Program-made: the position numbers and the translations under genes
Shown here: positions 11,622-24,774 of the stretch, in pieces
Position numbering within the stretch: the first letter of the stretch is position 1
How the letters are laid out: each line of letters begins with the position of its first letter
Source: Rhizophagus clarus
Lineage: Eukaryota; Glomeromycota; Glomeromycetes; Glomerales; Glomeraceae
Assembly (NCBI GenBank): GCA_015698045.1
Contig: BLAL01000011.1
Location: forward strand, 1,552,501-1,616,500
Length of the DNA: 64,000 nucleotides
Reading direction: 5' to 3'
The notes under the pieces: generated by a model
Database searches by the model: none
What the model saw: the letters and a program-made list of their open reading frames with translations, nothing else
Told to the model about the DNA's origin: nothing

Positions 11622-13808
11622 ATGTCAATGGACTATTTTGACTATTATAAGCACCGACAGAAGAAAGCTGACTTTACGCGTTCTTTTCGACGGGAAGCCG
11701 ACGAGCTCATGCGCTGCTTAACTTTACTTGTAAATAATAAATTAGAAAAGTTCAGAATGGGTGCTACACGATTATTGTCTCGTTTTGAGGTATTCTTTTT
11801 TTCTTATTAGCTACTGTAGTTGTAGTTGTAGTTAACAGGTGGATGTGGATGCTCTGTTGAAGTCCCGAGGAGGAGCACGTACTTCCATGACTACGGCATG
11901 GGGATTAACCTGCTTTACGGTGAACCCGTCATGCATTACAATATTTATTTCTATTTAAGGGAAATATGAGGATGTTAGCACGTTTGGAAACAGATTGAGA
12001 ATGAAAAGTCAATCTATCCTGCTGAGGTTTGTCGCTTATCAAATTACTGAAATCGCTTTTAATAATGTAGAAGCAGAATTGGAAATGAACAAGTGGATAG
12101 AGAGCGATTCCGAGAAATCAACAAATATATGACACCTACAAAAGAGGTGGGTTCAACTCCAGTTGTTTAAGATCACAGATAACATGTTATCTCGTTACAA
12201 TGTTAACGATATCTTCTACACCTTAGTCACCTAGGGACATCACACCTACGTTGCCTCGTCGTAAACGGACGCGTGAAGATCTTCAGCCAATTTGATGGGA
12301 ACCGTCGTAAGTGACTATGAAGATGACGAATAACAAAAAGAAATTTCTGACAGCGAAGAATCTTTTGATGGAGAAGAATCTGAAATTGAGATGAGCGAAA
12401 ATACTCTTAAATGATTAAATCTTTTGATGAGGCAGATCAATTCGTTTAATCAGAATGGAAATTGTCGAATGGGGGAACTCGTCAAAAACGTCCTTTCAGA
12501 AAAAGCATGTGTTTGAGAGTTGTAAAAATTCGAAAAGATTGAACGCTTATCAAGCCAGTATGATATCATGTTTTCGATTGATTATTACACTCACTATAGA
12601 GCAGAACCACTGATTTATTTCTTTAAGTATAGACTCGGATTGTCTTCTATTTGTTGACTTGTCTTCCGAATTTCAAGATGGAATTAGCACCTGGTTCGGA
12701 AATGAATGAGCTACTTGAAACAGAAAGCGCAATGAAGTTCGAAGGCAATGTTCTAGAATGTATTGTGAAGATTGATAATGTATGTAAAACATCTTGTTGG
12801 TTGATAATTCAATTTTTGTATATTCATTTCTGCACAGTATATCTATATTTGGAAGCGCGAAATTACTTATTAGACCAAATGAAGGATCGTTCCGTCACAA
12901 AAATCCATCTTCAAATCGTGAAGATATACTTCACAATGTAAATCACTTTTTTTAATTGTAGTTCAGTAACTGTTCTCATAAATATTACAACTAATACAAC
13001 TTTTTTGTTGCTCGCTTGGCTACTTAAGGATCCGTACGTCTTTGTGGATGAGAATAACAAAGAAACAAAACCGACAGAGATGAAATTTGTTCACAAAATA
13101 GTGGCCCCGGTTATGGACATTATATTTCAGATATCATTCATATTATTAATCTTCGATGGTAACCACCTATTTTATTGTGCATGCTTAATATGTAAATTTT
13201 ACTATTTGCACTTTATAATATTTATATCAACGTGTTGTAGGGGGGAAACTGTCTTGACGGTTAGTACCGCACTTAGAAAAATAGATTTGAAAATTGAGAC
13301 TCGAGGGCAATTCATAGAGCTCAGTCACACGGAATGTGCACGAGATACTGGCTAAAATCATAGTAATATTCTACGTACTAACAAGTGCATCTTTGATAAA
13401 TATTTAAGACGGAACATTTCTGGTCAAGTCGTTGAAAATTCGGCAGTATTTGCATTCCAATTTGCTGGTAATATGTGTTTGTATCATTGTGTTTCACTAA
13501 ATCACTGTGTGCGTTAGGATTATATGGTCAATTTCTTGCTGTGGGTTTGTTTGATAATGTTCTATATTTTGGTTTGGAAGGACCTGATTTCAAGTTCCTT
13601 CGCAATTACCTGATATCAAATCTCTTCGCCAAACATTAAAGGTATTACAGGTTCGAAAAAAATGTATTTTGTAATAGTTGGTTTTCTTTAATAGAGAAAC
13701 AAATTCATTAGATTAACTTCGCACCACGAGGACGCAATCAAAAACGATATTTTTTTATCACTCATATTAATTCACAATAATGATAATTATGCATCTTATA
13801 TATATTAG
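11622..13808 (+). pseudogene. Multi-exon host-type gene with nuclease-like core, lesions present
   Basis: GC is higher than in the surroundings and several introns are clear. Exon 1 (11622-11789) reads MSMDYFDYYKHRQKKADFTR then SFRREADELMRCLTLLVNNK. Exon 2 starts at 11839 with VDVDALLKSRGGARTSMTTA. Later pieces include RIGNEQVDRERFREINKYM, ITPTLPRRKRTREDL, an acidic stretch SDSEESFDGEESEIEM, EARNYLLDQMKDRSVTKIHL, KDPYVFVDENNKETKP, KIDLKIETRGQFIELSHTE, ISGQVVENSAVFAFQFAG and a last exon ending at TAG 13806. I remember this as a multicopy Rhizophagus family. The D..E..S/T spacing in DLKIETRGQFIELSHTECAR could be a variant PD-(D/E)XK nuclease core; this is inference only. At least one in-frame stop (after ARDTG) and two or more frame breaks argue for a dead copy. 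Confidence 0.5.
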
Positions 13809-14297
13809 CTGTTAGACTAAAATTAACAATAAAGTTTGTCTGCATTGGATTTTTCACTTATTTTTTATACAGTATGTTACACAATTCGGACTTGTATTTT
13901 GTATAAACGTATATGCTATGTGTGGTCCCAGCGAAGATGAGACAAACTGGCTCGAAATTCAGAGCCTTAATCAGAATGTTCTGCAAAGTTATGAAAAATA
14001 TTGATGACCAATTGACCAATCAGCAATTATTCATCTGCAAATTAACGATCAAACAAGAACCGTGTGTCATTTTAAATGTTATTAATAATTTTCAGTACAA
14101 CATTCAATTCATTACTAGATAAAAGGGCTTTAAAAAAAATGAGTAGGAGTTAGTTAAACTTTATTTAAAAAATTTGCATTTTATTGAAACATGGCAATAA
14201 ATTTAGAAATAACTGGTATTCTGAAGAACGTCGCGTTTAATAAAACTATGTAATTACTGATTTGAAAATATAATTATATTATTAGAGTGAATTTATT
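13809..14297. other. Intergenic downstream of the multi-exon gene
   Basis: Contains a short unsupported reading frame (13913-14122) with no family resemblance. Nothing else is seen. Confidence 0.35.
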
Positions 14298-14437
14298 TAC
14301 CGCACCTTGCGTTACAACGCATCCTTCCTTTTTTGTAAATTATTTATGTCGATCATTAGTTTATACACCGCACCCCCCTTAAAATGGCAAATGATAAACA
14401 TAAAGATATATATAAATTTGTAACGCAGGGTACGGTA
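14298..14437. mobile_element. TA-flanked MITE, copy 1
   Basis: A 140-bp unit with inverted ends, TACCGCACCTTGCGTTACAA at the left and the complement of TACCGTACCCTGCGTTACAA at the right, each bounded by TA. The middle contains 'gccattttaagggggtgcgg' when read on the minus strand. A homologous copy in the opposite orientation is at 62372-62512. TA flanks and short TIRs fit a Tc1/mariner-type MITE. Confidence 0.7.
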
Positions 14438-16698
14438 AATACATTATTTCATATTATTATATGTAAATTTTTATAACCGCACATTAACATAATGTGATTA
14501 GCGCACATTAACCCTGATCAGATCATAGATAAAATTCCCGCAAAAAAGATCTATTCGCAAAAGTTTTTTGATTTATTGATAAACTAATCTTTAAACACAT
14601 TTCTGGCGTTTTTATTTGTGCAACACCTTGGCTTCGAAGCCCCAAAATTTGTGCTTCTTAATAATTTTTTTTTCGAACTTGCCAAGTAATGAGAATTAAG
14701 AAAAAGTTAAATGTGGTATAAACAAATAAGCAGGCGTACTTTTTTTTGCAAAAAAATTTTCTTCCTGTTTATCTTTTCTAATTTATATCGTCCAGTTTAA
14801 TTAACGGTGAAATTATCATGTGAAACATATTGTATGCAAACTCCTGAAAATGCTACCAAGAGAGACCATTCATTTATATATTATTACTGTCATTAGGTTA
14901 GCAGCAATAGTTCTCTAATCTGCTTAATTATTTCAAGATTACAAAAAAAAATGCATTGGCAAACATATTTTGTCTATGTAGTAGAAATTTTAAATAAGCG
15001 ATAAATTTTATGAGATTGTTATAAGCTAATAATAATTGCTTGAATTTAACCAGTTTATCTATTCAACCAATTGAATATATTTCCGGACACCAAAATATAG
15101 TAGTATCAAAATAATAGCGTTTATGTCCGGTTAAAATTTTTATTTTTGACGTTTCGCACGTTTTTTTGGCGTAAACATCAAAATTTTTTCGTACACATGT
15201 GCATGCATGATTTAAATGATGAACGAATTAAAATGATTATAAACAATAAAATAATAATAATAATTAAATGGTTCTTTAACAATAGAAACGGGCATGTTTA
15301 TTTGTTTTAATTCAATTTGACATGTGAAAAGAGATAACGTTTTCGAAGAATACTTATTTAAATTCGAAGTGAATGATGAATTCTCTTTCTTTCTCAAAAA
15401 AAAAAAAATAAACAAATGATCTCAAAACATAAAAAACATAAACACTTGTATATTACAGTTATTACAGCTATTATTGCAATATTTTCCTCAAATATAAAAG
15501 ATCTTATTTTTAAAAATTTCAAAAAGAATTGATCATAATGATTAATAAAAAATTTTAAATAAACAGTTATTTAAGAACCATTAAACAACTGTTTTGCAAA
15601 TGATTGTTTGCAAATGGAAAATTTCCATTTGCAAAACAATTGTTTAACAGTTGTTTAATGGTTCTTCTTTTTATTAAATACAACTTCTTTAAAATTTCTC
15701 TGGCAATTTTTCGACAGAGATTTATTCTATTCAAAAAACAATTTTTTTAAACAAAATAAATTCCAAATATCAACTAAACAATACACAAAAATGAAACCCA
15801 ATATCAAGTTCTCTGATAGGATGGATCGAAAAGGCGTTCATTATTAAAAATTATGATTTACCTGAAGAATGTAGAAAAGGGTTGGTCCAATATCAATAGG
15901 ATTTTTCATATAATTAAATTTTAGATTTTTATTTCATCTATCTGTACTTTTTAATTTTTAATTTGAATAAAAATTTTTTGTGAAACAAACCTTATTTGTA
16001 TTTGTCACACAAATTACTTTGACATATTTCGTCAATTCAAAAAAAGTTATCCTAAATTAGTTAGTTAAAAAATTCCACATGGCAAAATCCAATTCGCAAA
16101 AATCTTTTTAATCTATTCATTTGCTAATGTTAACTTCGAATGGTTATTCTCCCACAAAGAATTACGAATTAAAGTTTACAATTTCGCCCTTTTTGATGAA
16201 TTTCATATGAATTTTTTAAACTTCGTACTGTGTAACATTATTAAAAAAATAACAAAACGCCAATTACCTTTTTCCATTATTAAGTTTTCTTTAAAATTCA
16301 ACGAATAATATTTGTCCACTTTTAAAGTTCTCAACTCGGCTGACAATTTATAGTTTTGTTTTAAATATCTTATCGCACCAATTGAATATAATAAATTGAT
16401 TTAAGTTAAAATTTAATTTACTCCCAATTTGACCAGCTCTTTACGACATTATGAAATTGTCTAACAATTGGATCGGGCATATGTTATTTGATTGGGATCA
16501 ATCATTTATCATAGCTCACTTAGAAACTTGATTTAAATGATAAATACGGTTATACAACATTTGAAATTTAATGAAAACTTTAATGTTCTATTACAAATTA
16601 AATATAAAATCGGTTGTACGAGAAAATTGAATATTATACAGGCTAATTTTGTCCAAACATATTTGCTGGTTTAGATGAGGATGATTAGATAAGGGTGA
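14438..16698. other. Non-coding; palindrome at 15572-15666
   Basis: No gene is seen. At 15572-15666 'aagaaccattaaacaactgt' and the following 25 bases meet their complement around a 3-nt centre, a near-perfect palindrome of about 95 bp that may be a foldback MITE. A related phrase, 'aaatggttctttaaca', occurs at 15267. A small palindrome ggcttcgaagcc lies near 14631. Confidence 0.5.
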
Positions 16699-16700
16699 TA

Positions 16701-17731
16701 CAGTCACACCTCTATAACGAAGTAAGAAATTCGTTAACGCTATAACGAATTATTCGGTATAAAGGCAAGATCATGTGACTTGCCGATCTAATCAGATAAT
16801 CCGAATATCCGATCTAAAAAAATAAATTTTTTTTTTTTTTTTTGTAATGTTGCCGGACGAAAAAAGCACGACCGGACTTTTGGAATTAAGGTAAGGGAGG
16901 ATTGGGGGAGGTGTTTTTCGTTGTTTTTTTTTTAATTATTTAATTATCTATTTATTTTTTTCTTTTTTGTAGTGTTGCCGGACAAAAAACACGACCGGAC
17001 TTTTGGAATTAATGTAAGGGAGGGTTGGGGTGGTGTTTTTCGTTGTTTTTTAAGTAATATTTATTTTTTTTCTTTTTTTCAGTGTTGCCGGACGAAAAGC
17101 ACGACCGGGCTTTTGGAATTAAGGTAAAGGAGGGTTGGGTGGTGTTTTTCGTTGTTTTTTTTTATTTAATTAATTATTATTTTTTTTTTGTAGTGTTGCC
17201 GGACAAAAAACACGACCGGACTTTTGGAATTAAGGTAAGGGAGACGTTATTATTATTTTCTTTAAATAACTTCTTACTTTTATTTTTATAGGGATGCTAG
17301 ATGAAATATAAATAGTAGATAGGTGCCAGACAGATGGAGTTAACTCTGATGTGCAAATACAAATCTAATGAATTCGATGACACAACTTAATATTTTGACA
17401 TTATTAAAATGATTTGTTAAATATCTTTTATAAAAGTATTCTGTGCCTTTCATATATTGTGTATTTAAAAAAAAATTATCCTTTTATTAAATGATCATAG
17501 GGCATTGGTATATCAGTAATCTTCGTTTTACTGGAAAAAAAAGTCGTTATAAAAAAATTCAGTATAAAAAGGGTCATTTTATATATACTATTTTGTAACT
17601 TTACTTAGCATAACGGTATACAGCCCATAATTAATAAAATTCGGTTAATCAAGAGTTTTTTCATATGTTAATATCTTCCCACATTAACAATTCTTTGTTA
17701 TATCAAGGTTCGCTATAGAGAGGGATGACAA
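16701..17731. mobile_element. Tc1/pogo-like non-autonomous element carrying exon-like minisatellite
   Basis: The left end CAGTCACACCTCTATAACGA is preceded by TA. The right end is the complement of TTGTCATCCCTCTCTATAGC. Phrases such as 'cgttataacgaattcggtat' recur near both ends. No transposase is present. The interior holds four minisatellite units (16845-17245). A related but truncated copy is embedded at about 37290-39171 in the opposite orientation, where the 'gatcggatattcggattatc' and 'ccgaataattcgttatag' subterminal sequence is recognisable. The end sequence resembles Tigger/pogo TIRs. Confidence 0.55.
16845..17245 (+). repeat. Exon-like minisatellite, four units
   Basis: Each unit of about 105-120 bp has a T-rich tract ending in TAG or CAG, a 41-nt segment starting 'tgttgccggacgaaaagcac' and ending 'ttttggaattaag', then GTAAGG. 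That is the layout acceptor-exon-donor. 41 nt is not a multiple of three and one frame carries TAA, so repeated coding use is unlikely. Confidence 0.7.
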
Positions 17732-18560
17732 AAAATACGACATTTTATTATTTATTATCAGTTTTATTATATGGATCATAATTATATTAGCAGATTTGTT
17801 TCTTATAATCAATATATCAATTTTATAATCTTAGGTTAATGTAATTAATAAAAATATCAATAACAAGCATTAATTGAAATTTAGCACATGCTACTCTTGA
17901 TCATGCTATATATATACTTACTTGTATTCAAAATTATTTTTGTATTACAGAATTACATAATTCTGTAATTCTGTAATTATTAAGTAATTTATTAGAAAAG
18001 ATCCAAATTCCATATTTAATTTTGTATTATGAAAATATTTGGCCAGAATTAACCTAAATTTTATATTTAAAAATTTAGTAAACCATAACTCTGCAACTAG
18101 TTGTTCAATTTTGATGATCTTGCTGTCATTTGATTTGTCTCATCAAGATGAATCTAATGATAATAAGAATGTAAAAGTCCAATCACTAGATCATACTCTA
18201 ACACCAATAATTACTAAATATTTGCAGTGAGATAACTTTATCAATATTGATGCTAGAGAGCTGCAATATATATTAATAGATTCATCTTGATAAGACGAAT
18301 CAAATAAGAGTAAAATTGTTAAAATTGGTTTACTGAATCCAGAAATATTTCATACTTCCATATTATTACACAAATTTTAGAATTTTGGAATGTGTAATTA
18401 CAGATTTATGTAATTAATTATGTACAGTACATAATAAAAAAAACCAAAATTAAAAAGATGGTCATTGTACCATAATGATCATACCAATTTGCATGTAAAA
18501 TAGCTTGTTTGAAAGCTGAAAACTCTGAGATTTTTATAAATAACAAATTAATATAGAATT
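17732..18560. other. Non-coding AT-rich stretch
   Basis: Contains a palindromic slippage tract 'acagaattacataattctgt' near 17947. A short frame at 18039-18230 has no support. Nothing else is seen. Confidence 0.35.
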
Positions 18561-18579
18561 TATTTTAAATATTTTTTAT

Positions 18580-19660
18580 AATTGGCTCATAATATCATTT
18601 GGTAATTTTACATAACTCAAATTAATAATTTTCAAGATATTTTCTATTAATTATTTTAACCTGTTAAAATTTTTTTTTGATCTACTTCTTTACATTGATC
18701 TTAATAATATTTGAGAAACTTTTAGTCAGGTTTATTTGGATTTATACTTATATTTATTTATAAATTTTACATTGCATTTTTTAATTAGAAATTAAACATT
18801 TGTAGTCATTTTTTTCAAGAGATAATAAGCATTCAAAATTCTAAGAGATATCAAAATATAGCCTTAATATCCAAGTTTATTTTGCACTTTAAATCATAAA
18901 AATTGGATTTATTTTAGACAAACTAAACACATTTTTGTAATTCAAATAATTTATTTAGTTTTTACAATTCTTAATTAATTTTATAGTTAATTTTTCAAGT
19001 AATAAAGAAGCATTTATTATTTTATAATATATCAAAATATAACCTTCAAATTCAAATATATTTTATATAATTTATATAATAAAAATTGATTTGTTTTAAG
19101 TGATCCATATTGCATATTTATAATTTGAATAATGTTATAATTTTTTTAAATATTACCAGTCAATTTTCTCAAGAAATAAAAGGTATTCATAATCTTGAAT
19201 CATATTATAGTAAAAATTCAGAGTATAAGTTTATTTTGCATTTTTAATAATAGAAATTAGATTTATTTTGAATGAGCTACATGTATTTTTATAATTTGAA
19301 TTATTTTACTATATGATAAAACTTAAAATAAAATCCTATCATTTTATTACAAATTTTTCCAAACTGCTGATTTTTTGATATTGACTTTTTTACATTACTT
19401 TTAACAATATATGAATATTTTTAATTAAATTGAATCCTTCAATATTTTACAAATGTAATTGGATTTTACATTATATTTTTTTGCTTAAAAGTAATATTTA
19501 TGGCTAATTTTCTTAAAAAATAATAAAGTATTTATAATAATAAAAGATGTCAAAATATAGCCTTAGTTTGTAAGTTTATTTTACAATTTATATGATGTAA
19601 ATCAGACTTATTTTAAGTATATAATACGTATTTTTATTAAATCAAATTTTTTCCAGTTTT
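18580..19660. repeat. Degenerate tandem repeat, period about 175 bp
   Basis: The phrases 'caagagataataagcattca' (near 18816), 'caagtaataaagaagcattt' (18997), 'tcaagaaataaaaggtattc' (19170) and 'ttaaaaaataataaagtatt' (19513) recur at about 175-bp spacing. Each is followed by 'atcaaaatatagcctt' and 'gtttattttgca' type phrases. Units are strongly diverged, so the array is old. Confidence 0.55.
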
Positions 19661-20689
19661 TTTTATTACACATTGTATTTATATAATTTAGTAATTTCAG
19701 ATTTTGGATTTGCCAATTGAATTTTGAAAACAACTATATTAATAATAATTTTTTTTGATGAAGTAAAACACTTAGAAAAAGTAAACATAATAACTATAAA
19801 TTATTTTTAAAAATTAATGGTTGAATTTAATAGATTTTTTATTTCTTAATCCTGTAATCTTTAATCTCGCATTCTTTTTTTACAGTAGAAGATTACGGTA
19901 GAAACTGATTAAAGCAATAAATTGGTTTCAATTATTAATTAAATTAGAAAAGGCGTAAACATCAATTGGATCAGAAGTGAAAATTTAGTGAAATACATTA
20001 AATTGTTGTAATTATTATAATAATAAGAGTTTCTTATGAATCATATTAAAGTTTATGAGTTTCTTATAGAGTTTATTATTTACTATTTAATATGAGTGAC
20101 ACCATAATATTTGTAAGTTTATGATATAAAATAGATTTTATTGTCTTATGACTGACCATACATGTAATATATTTTCTTTTATTTATAAAATATTTTTATG
20201 TTATGCCAACTGAAACCTGAACTTGTAACAAAGTCTATGTATATTATAAGAACGATTCTAAACATAAAGACAAAAACTTAAGAGAAATATTAAATTAAAT
20301 TAAAACCAATTTAAAAATATTTAGCAAAACAAAAATTTATAATTTTTTATTACATAAGAAAATTACTGAAATACTAAACAATTGGAAGTAAGGTAGGTAT
20401 CGAAACTGTAAGTCAAATAAAGTATTATACAATACAATCCATAAAAAAGTGTACTTCTTTATTTTTAAGTTGTTTATATTTTTCCCATTTAAAATCTATG
20501 AGTTCTGAATAAGAAATCTGCTATATATCTTTCTTAAGTAGTCAAACAACTTGTCTGTTAGAAAGTAATTCTTTTATTTTCTAGTGATAGAAATTTAAAA
20601 ATTGCTGTAGTGGTTTAGTTCTATTTCTAGATTGTTAAGAATACTTGGTGCAAACTTTTTTTGATCATATTTTATAAACTGACTTAAAC

Positions 20690-22250
20690 TTTTCCATTTT
20701 TTTAAGCATATATAAGAAATATCAAAAGAGTAAACAAACTTTCAAAAAATCAAGCAAATCAAGAAAAACTTATAGAACAACTTGTAAAACTTAACAATAA
20801 TCAGATAAAACTCAATAACAATTAAGATCAATAAACTTTAGTAATAATATTTTAACTTATGTTAATATTGAAAAAATTATTATCCTAATTTCAAATTGTG
20901 CAAATAATTTAAAATCTGAATTCTATATATAAATAATTAAACTATATTATTACCTAGACGATAATGACTGGTGATACCAATATAATACTATTAGCATTGC
21001 TAAAAATCTTCTCAAAGCTTAATGATACCTTAGTAAAATACAACAGGTCCATTTGGACTTATTACTATTTTTCAATAACCAAACTTGAATTATTTACTCT
21101 TTCTACTTTAATAATTAATTATAAGTTACTTTTTAACTTAATACTTTATGCACTGTAAATTTAGCTTCATAATAGCATAATTTTTTAAATCCTAATATAA
21201 TTAATTATTTATTTACTCTTTTCTGTAACTTTTGAAACTATATATAAAAATTTTTTATGAAAATTTATTTTTCAAAAACAAAAAATTTTTATTTAAATAT
21301 TTAAGTTATAGAGATTAATAAACAAACTCTTTATAATTTGGCAGGTTTTACTGCAGCTGACTTTTCTTTAGAAAACAAAAATAATTTTTTTTCAGATACT
21401 GATTTTCCAGAAACTTCATTAAAAGTGTAAATAAAGAAGAAACTAAAAAAGAAGAAAAAGAAGTCTAAAAGCAAGAATAAATAACCAGTATTTTCTATAC
21501 CAGCTATACCTTCAGTTCTACTGATATAAACAAAGAATATCCTTATTTCTAGTATATACAGTTTAAACAAAACCTCTTAGCTTTACTTAAGAAAAATTTT
21601 CAACATATAATGATGCAAAATATATAGAAACAAGACTGTTGGCTAATAAAAACTTTTGATCATTCTGTTAATCCTATATGATACAAACCTATTTTTGAAA
21701 AAACTAATATTTCTAATATGCTAATATCTTTAATTATTTAGTTAAATTTACAAATATTTAAGATTTTCCTCTAAGACTTAACAGTTTTCAATAAAGTTTT
21801 ATCCAAGCTTAAGAAAAAAGTAGACAAATCAGTCATAAATAGAATATTACATGAAATATCACAACCAGTTATTGTAAGTAACATTATACCAAGTTACGCC
21901 TTTACTTATACCTGAAATAGTAGTTGATCAACTAATTTTAAATCAATCAGTTAATTCCAAACCAGCATAATCTTTAGCCTAAGATGTTTCAATTTAACAG
22001 GTTGTTAATATACAAATAGATGATTTAACTTCTATACTGCTGAAATTTTCTATTAATATTTACAACAATAATCTAAAAAATAAAACTAAGGTTCCTTTTA
22101 AAGTAATTGAAAAGTATTCACTGATTTTCAGGTCCCTGATGATTAATCAAATAATATTAAAGATATTTTTGTGTACAACATGTTCTTAGGTTAGATCTAT
22201 GAAAAAATATTTGCCAAACTTAAAGCATAAAGAGATTCTATATTTTTAAT
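20690..22250 (+). pseudogene. Heavily decayed multicopy gene
   Basis: Coding remnants include a Gln/Lys-rich coil near 20740-20830 and FTAADFSLENKNNFFSDTD from about 21344. A Lys-rich stretch ending KSKSKNK follows, and then FSIPAIPSVLL. Near 21962 the frame reads PA*SLA*DVSI*QVVNIQID, with three TAA stops (21968, 21980, 21995) in ten codons, each explained by CAA to TAA. I associate the 'TAADF..EN' segment with a Rhizophagus multicopy protein, from memory. The function is unknown. Confidence 0.4.
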
Positions 22251-22739
22251 ATCCAAGAAGCAATAAAAATATCAGATACTTCAAGTAAATATTTGTCTTT
22301 CAACCTTTACATTAGTCTCCTTTGATCAAAGTATTTGGCAGTATTCTTTAGATAATCATGCAGTACAATAGTTTTCTAGAGACCAGTTTCATAAGAGTTT
22401 TATGCCAGTTTCACAGTAGTTACTAGATCACTACTAGGTCACTACCACAGTGTCAAGTTGGAATTTCAAATCATATATTAAAAACATCAACTAAAATTAT
22501 GCCATAGTATCAACTAAATTTAGATGTGAATTTACTGTACTTCTTGACATAATATTTTTTTATTATATTTTAGCATTTTAGCAAATAATAAAATAAGTAA
22601 ATAAGAAAAATACCCTTAACACCTTAATAAGTAATCAAAAAAACCTAGAAGCAGGTAAACAAAAAGATAACTTTTTATTAATAAAAAGGTATAGAAACAC
22701 ATAAATAAAAAGATATTTTCTTAATGTTAAAAAAATTAA

Positions 22740-23110
22740 AGACAAAGAAGTAAGATATAACTATTAGATTATGAAATCGCCATTAGATTAAAAAGTATAA
22801 TTACTATTAGATTATGAAATTAATACCAATTCATAAAAAATATAGCAGGAATTAATAAATCAATAACTAGAGAGCTGTAAAAATAATTGAAAATAGATTA
22901 TGAAGTTACTATTAAAATCTAAAGTCACCTATTAAATTATGTAATTAGATTATGAAGTTACTATTAAGTTATGAACTTAGATTATGAAACATCTTCAGAT
23001 TATAAAGACACTATTATATTATTAAGTTACTATTATATTATAAAATCATTATTATATTATAAAGTTACCAATAGATTATGAAGTTAACTTTATAACCTAA
23101 TCTAAATTAC
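22740..23110. repeat. Short tandem repeat around 'gattatgaagttactatta'
   Basis: Imperfect units of about 18-25 bp containing gattatgaaRttactatta repeat from 22740 to 23110. Some copies are inverted at the right end (aactttataacctaatct). Confidence 0.5.
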
Positions 23111-23159
23111 ATGTAACTTCATGATATAATTATATTATAATGTCACATGTGACTGGTTA

Positions 23160-24010
23160 GTAGTAAATAACAAAAAAAAAAAAATATGAAATACAAAGTA
23201 AAAAAGATATAGAATTTATTTGCAATTTGTAAAAGGAATATAAAATTTGCTTAATGCTATACAATATATTATAATAGTTAAAAAAAATATAAAAAAAAAA
23301 TAAAAAAAAATTATAAAAGTTGAAAATAAAGTGAAAATGATTATGAGTAATAAAGTATAATGAAAATATTAAAACAAAAGAAAAAAAAGTAAAAAAAAAG
23401 TAAAGAAAATGAAATTGAACTGAACAAAAATGAAAAAAAATAAAATAAAAATAAAAATGAAATAGGGTGTAAAAACAAATATAATGAAAAGTAAAATAAA
23501 AAGAATATATTAAAAAAAATAAAGTTGAAAAAAATGAAGTAAAAAGAATAAAGTGAAAAGGATGGAGTAAAAGAAATAGAATGAAAAGAAGAAAATAAAG
23601 TGAAAAAGAATAAAGTAAAAAAATAAAAGAAATGTAGCAAAAACAAAATAACAAATACATAAAAAAAAGGATAAAAAAAAGTAAATTAGTAAAAACAAAA
23701 TATGAAAAACAAAAAAAACTAAAAGCAAAATAAAAAAAAACATATCTTATTATTTTTATTATAATAGTAAAAGAAATGGAATGAAAAAAAATAAAATAAG
23801 ATGAAAGAAAAAAATAAAAAAAATAAAGCAAAAGATATAAAATAAAAGAAATGTAATAAAAATAAAATGGCAAACACAAAGAAAAGAATAAAAGAAATTA
23901 GTAAAAATAAAATATGAAAAATAAAAGAAACTAAAAGTGAAAAATAAAAAAAAATACCTTTAATTATAAAACTGGATTAGATTGATTTTTAAAGTTATTT
24001 AGCTATTCTT
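23160..24010. repeat. Purine-rich low-complexity tract
   Basis: About 850 bp that is almost only A and G with occasional T on the plus strand (phrases like 'aaaatgaagtaaaaagaata'). Long Phe/Ser/Leu frames on the minus strand come from this bias and are not genes. Confidence 0.7.
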
Positions 24011-24398
24011 AAAAAAAAAAATAAAGAAAAGAGAACATTAGTGATATTTTTAAGTTAAAAAAAAATAAAAACAAAATGAAAAAAAAATGAAATGCCATTT
24101 ACCTTACAACATTAAAGTTCAAGTAAAATCCAAAGTAGTAAAGCCTTTTAAAAAAATAAAAAAAAAAATAAAGTTATGCAATTATTATATATAATAAACT
24201 TTATTATTATAATAAAAATAATAACAAAAATTTAAATATTTAAATATTATATAATGAAAAGCATAGTAAAATTCACCATTTGATGAATTTTACTACTTGG
24301 TGAATTTAACTACTGGTTACTACTAAATTAATTTAAAAAAGTATTTTTTTTTTTAAATTTTAAAATATTAACTATTTAAAATTAGAAAATTAAAATTT

Positions 24399-24540
24399 AT
24401 CGCATATGCGAAATTTCGCTAATATCACGAGGTTGTAGATTATTTCCTTTTATAGAATTTTGTATAACCATTTAGCATAACATTTTTTCAATTTTTATCT
24501 GGAGAAAAATTTCCTTTTTTGGAATTTTGTGTAATATATA
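24399..24540 (+). repeat. Left inverted terminal repeat of the large transposon
   Basis: Starts ATCGCATATGCG, continues 'aaatttcgctaatatcacg', and ends with 'ctggagaaaaatttcctttt' and 'ttggaattttgtgtaa'. The same order of motifs is found inverted at 45718-45856. Confidence 0.65.
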
Positions 24541-24774
24541 AAATATCATCTAGCATCATGCCCCCCAGTTTTAAAAATCACTAAGTATTATATGAATTTT
24601 GATTTTTTTCAGTGAAAAAATCTTATTTGTCACATTATCACAGGTCAAATAAAAAAAATCACCAAAAATCGGCAGTCTGATTTTTGTCTGATTTTTGGAT
24701 ATTTTTGTCTGATTTGTTGCAAATTTTTGCCGATTTTTTGGCGCGAAAAGGTAACAAACGGTATTGCCGATTTG

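Noticed and set aside
16845-17291. Protein repeat LPDEKHDRTFGIK as a true coding repeat
   Set aside because: The core is 41 nt, so successive spliced units change frame and soon meet TAA; unspliced reading runs through T-tracts.
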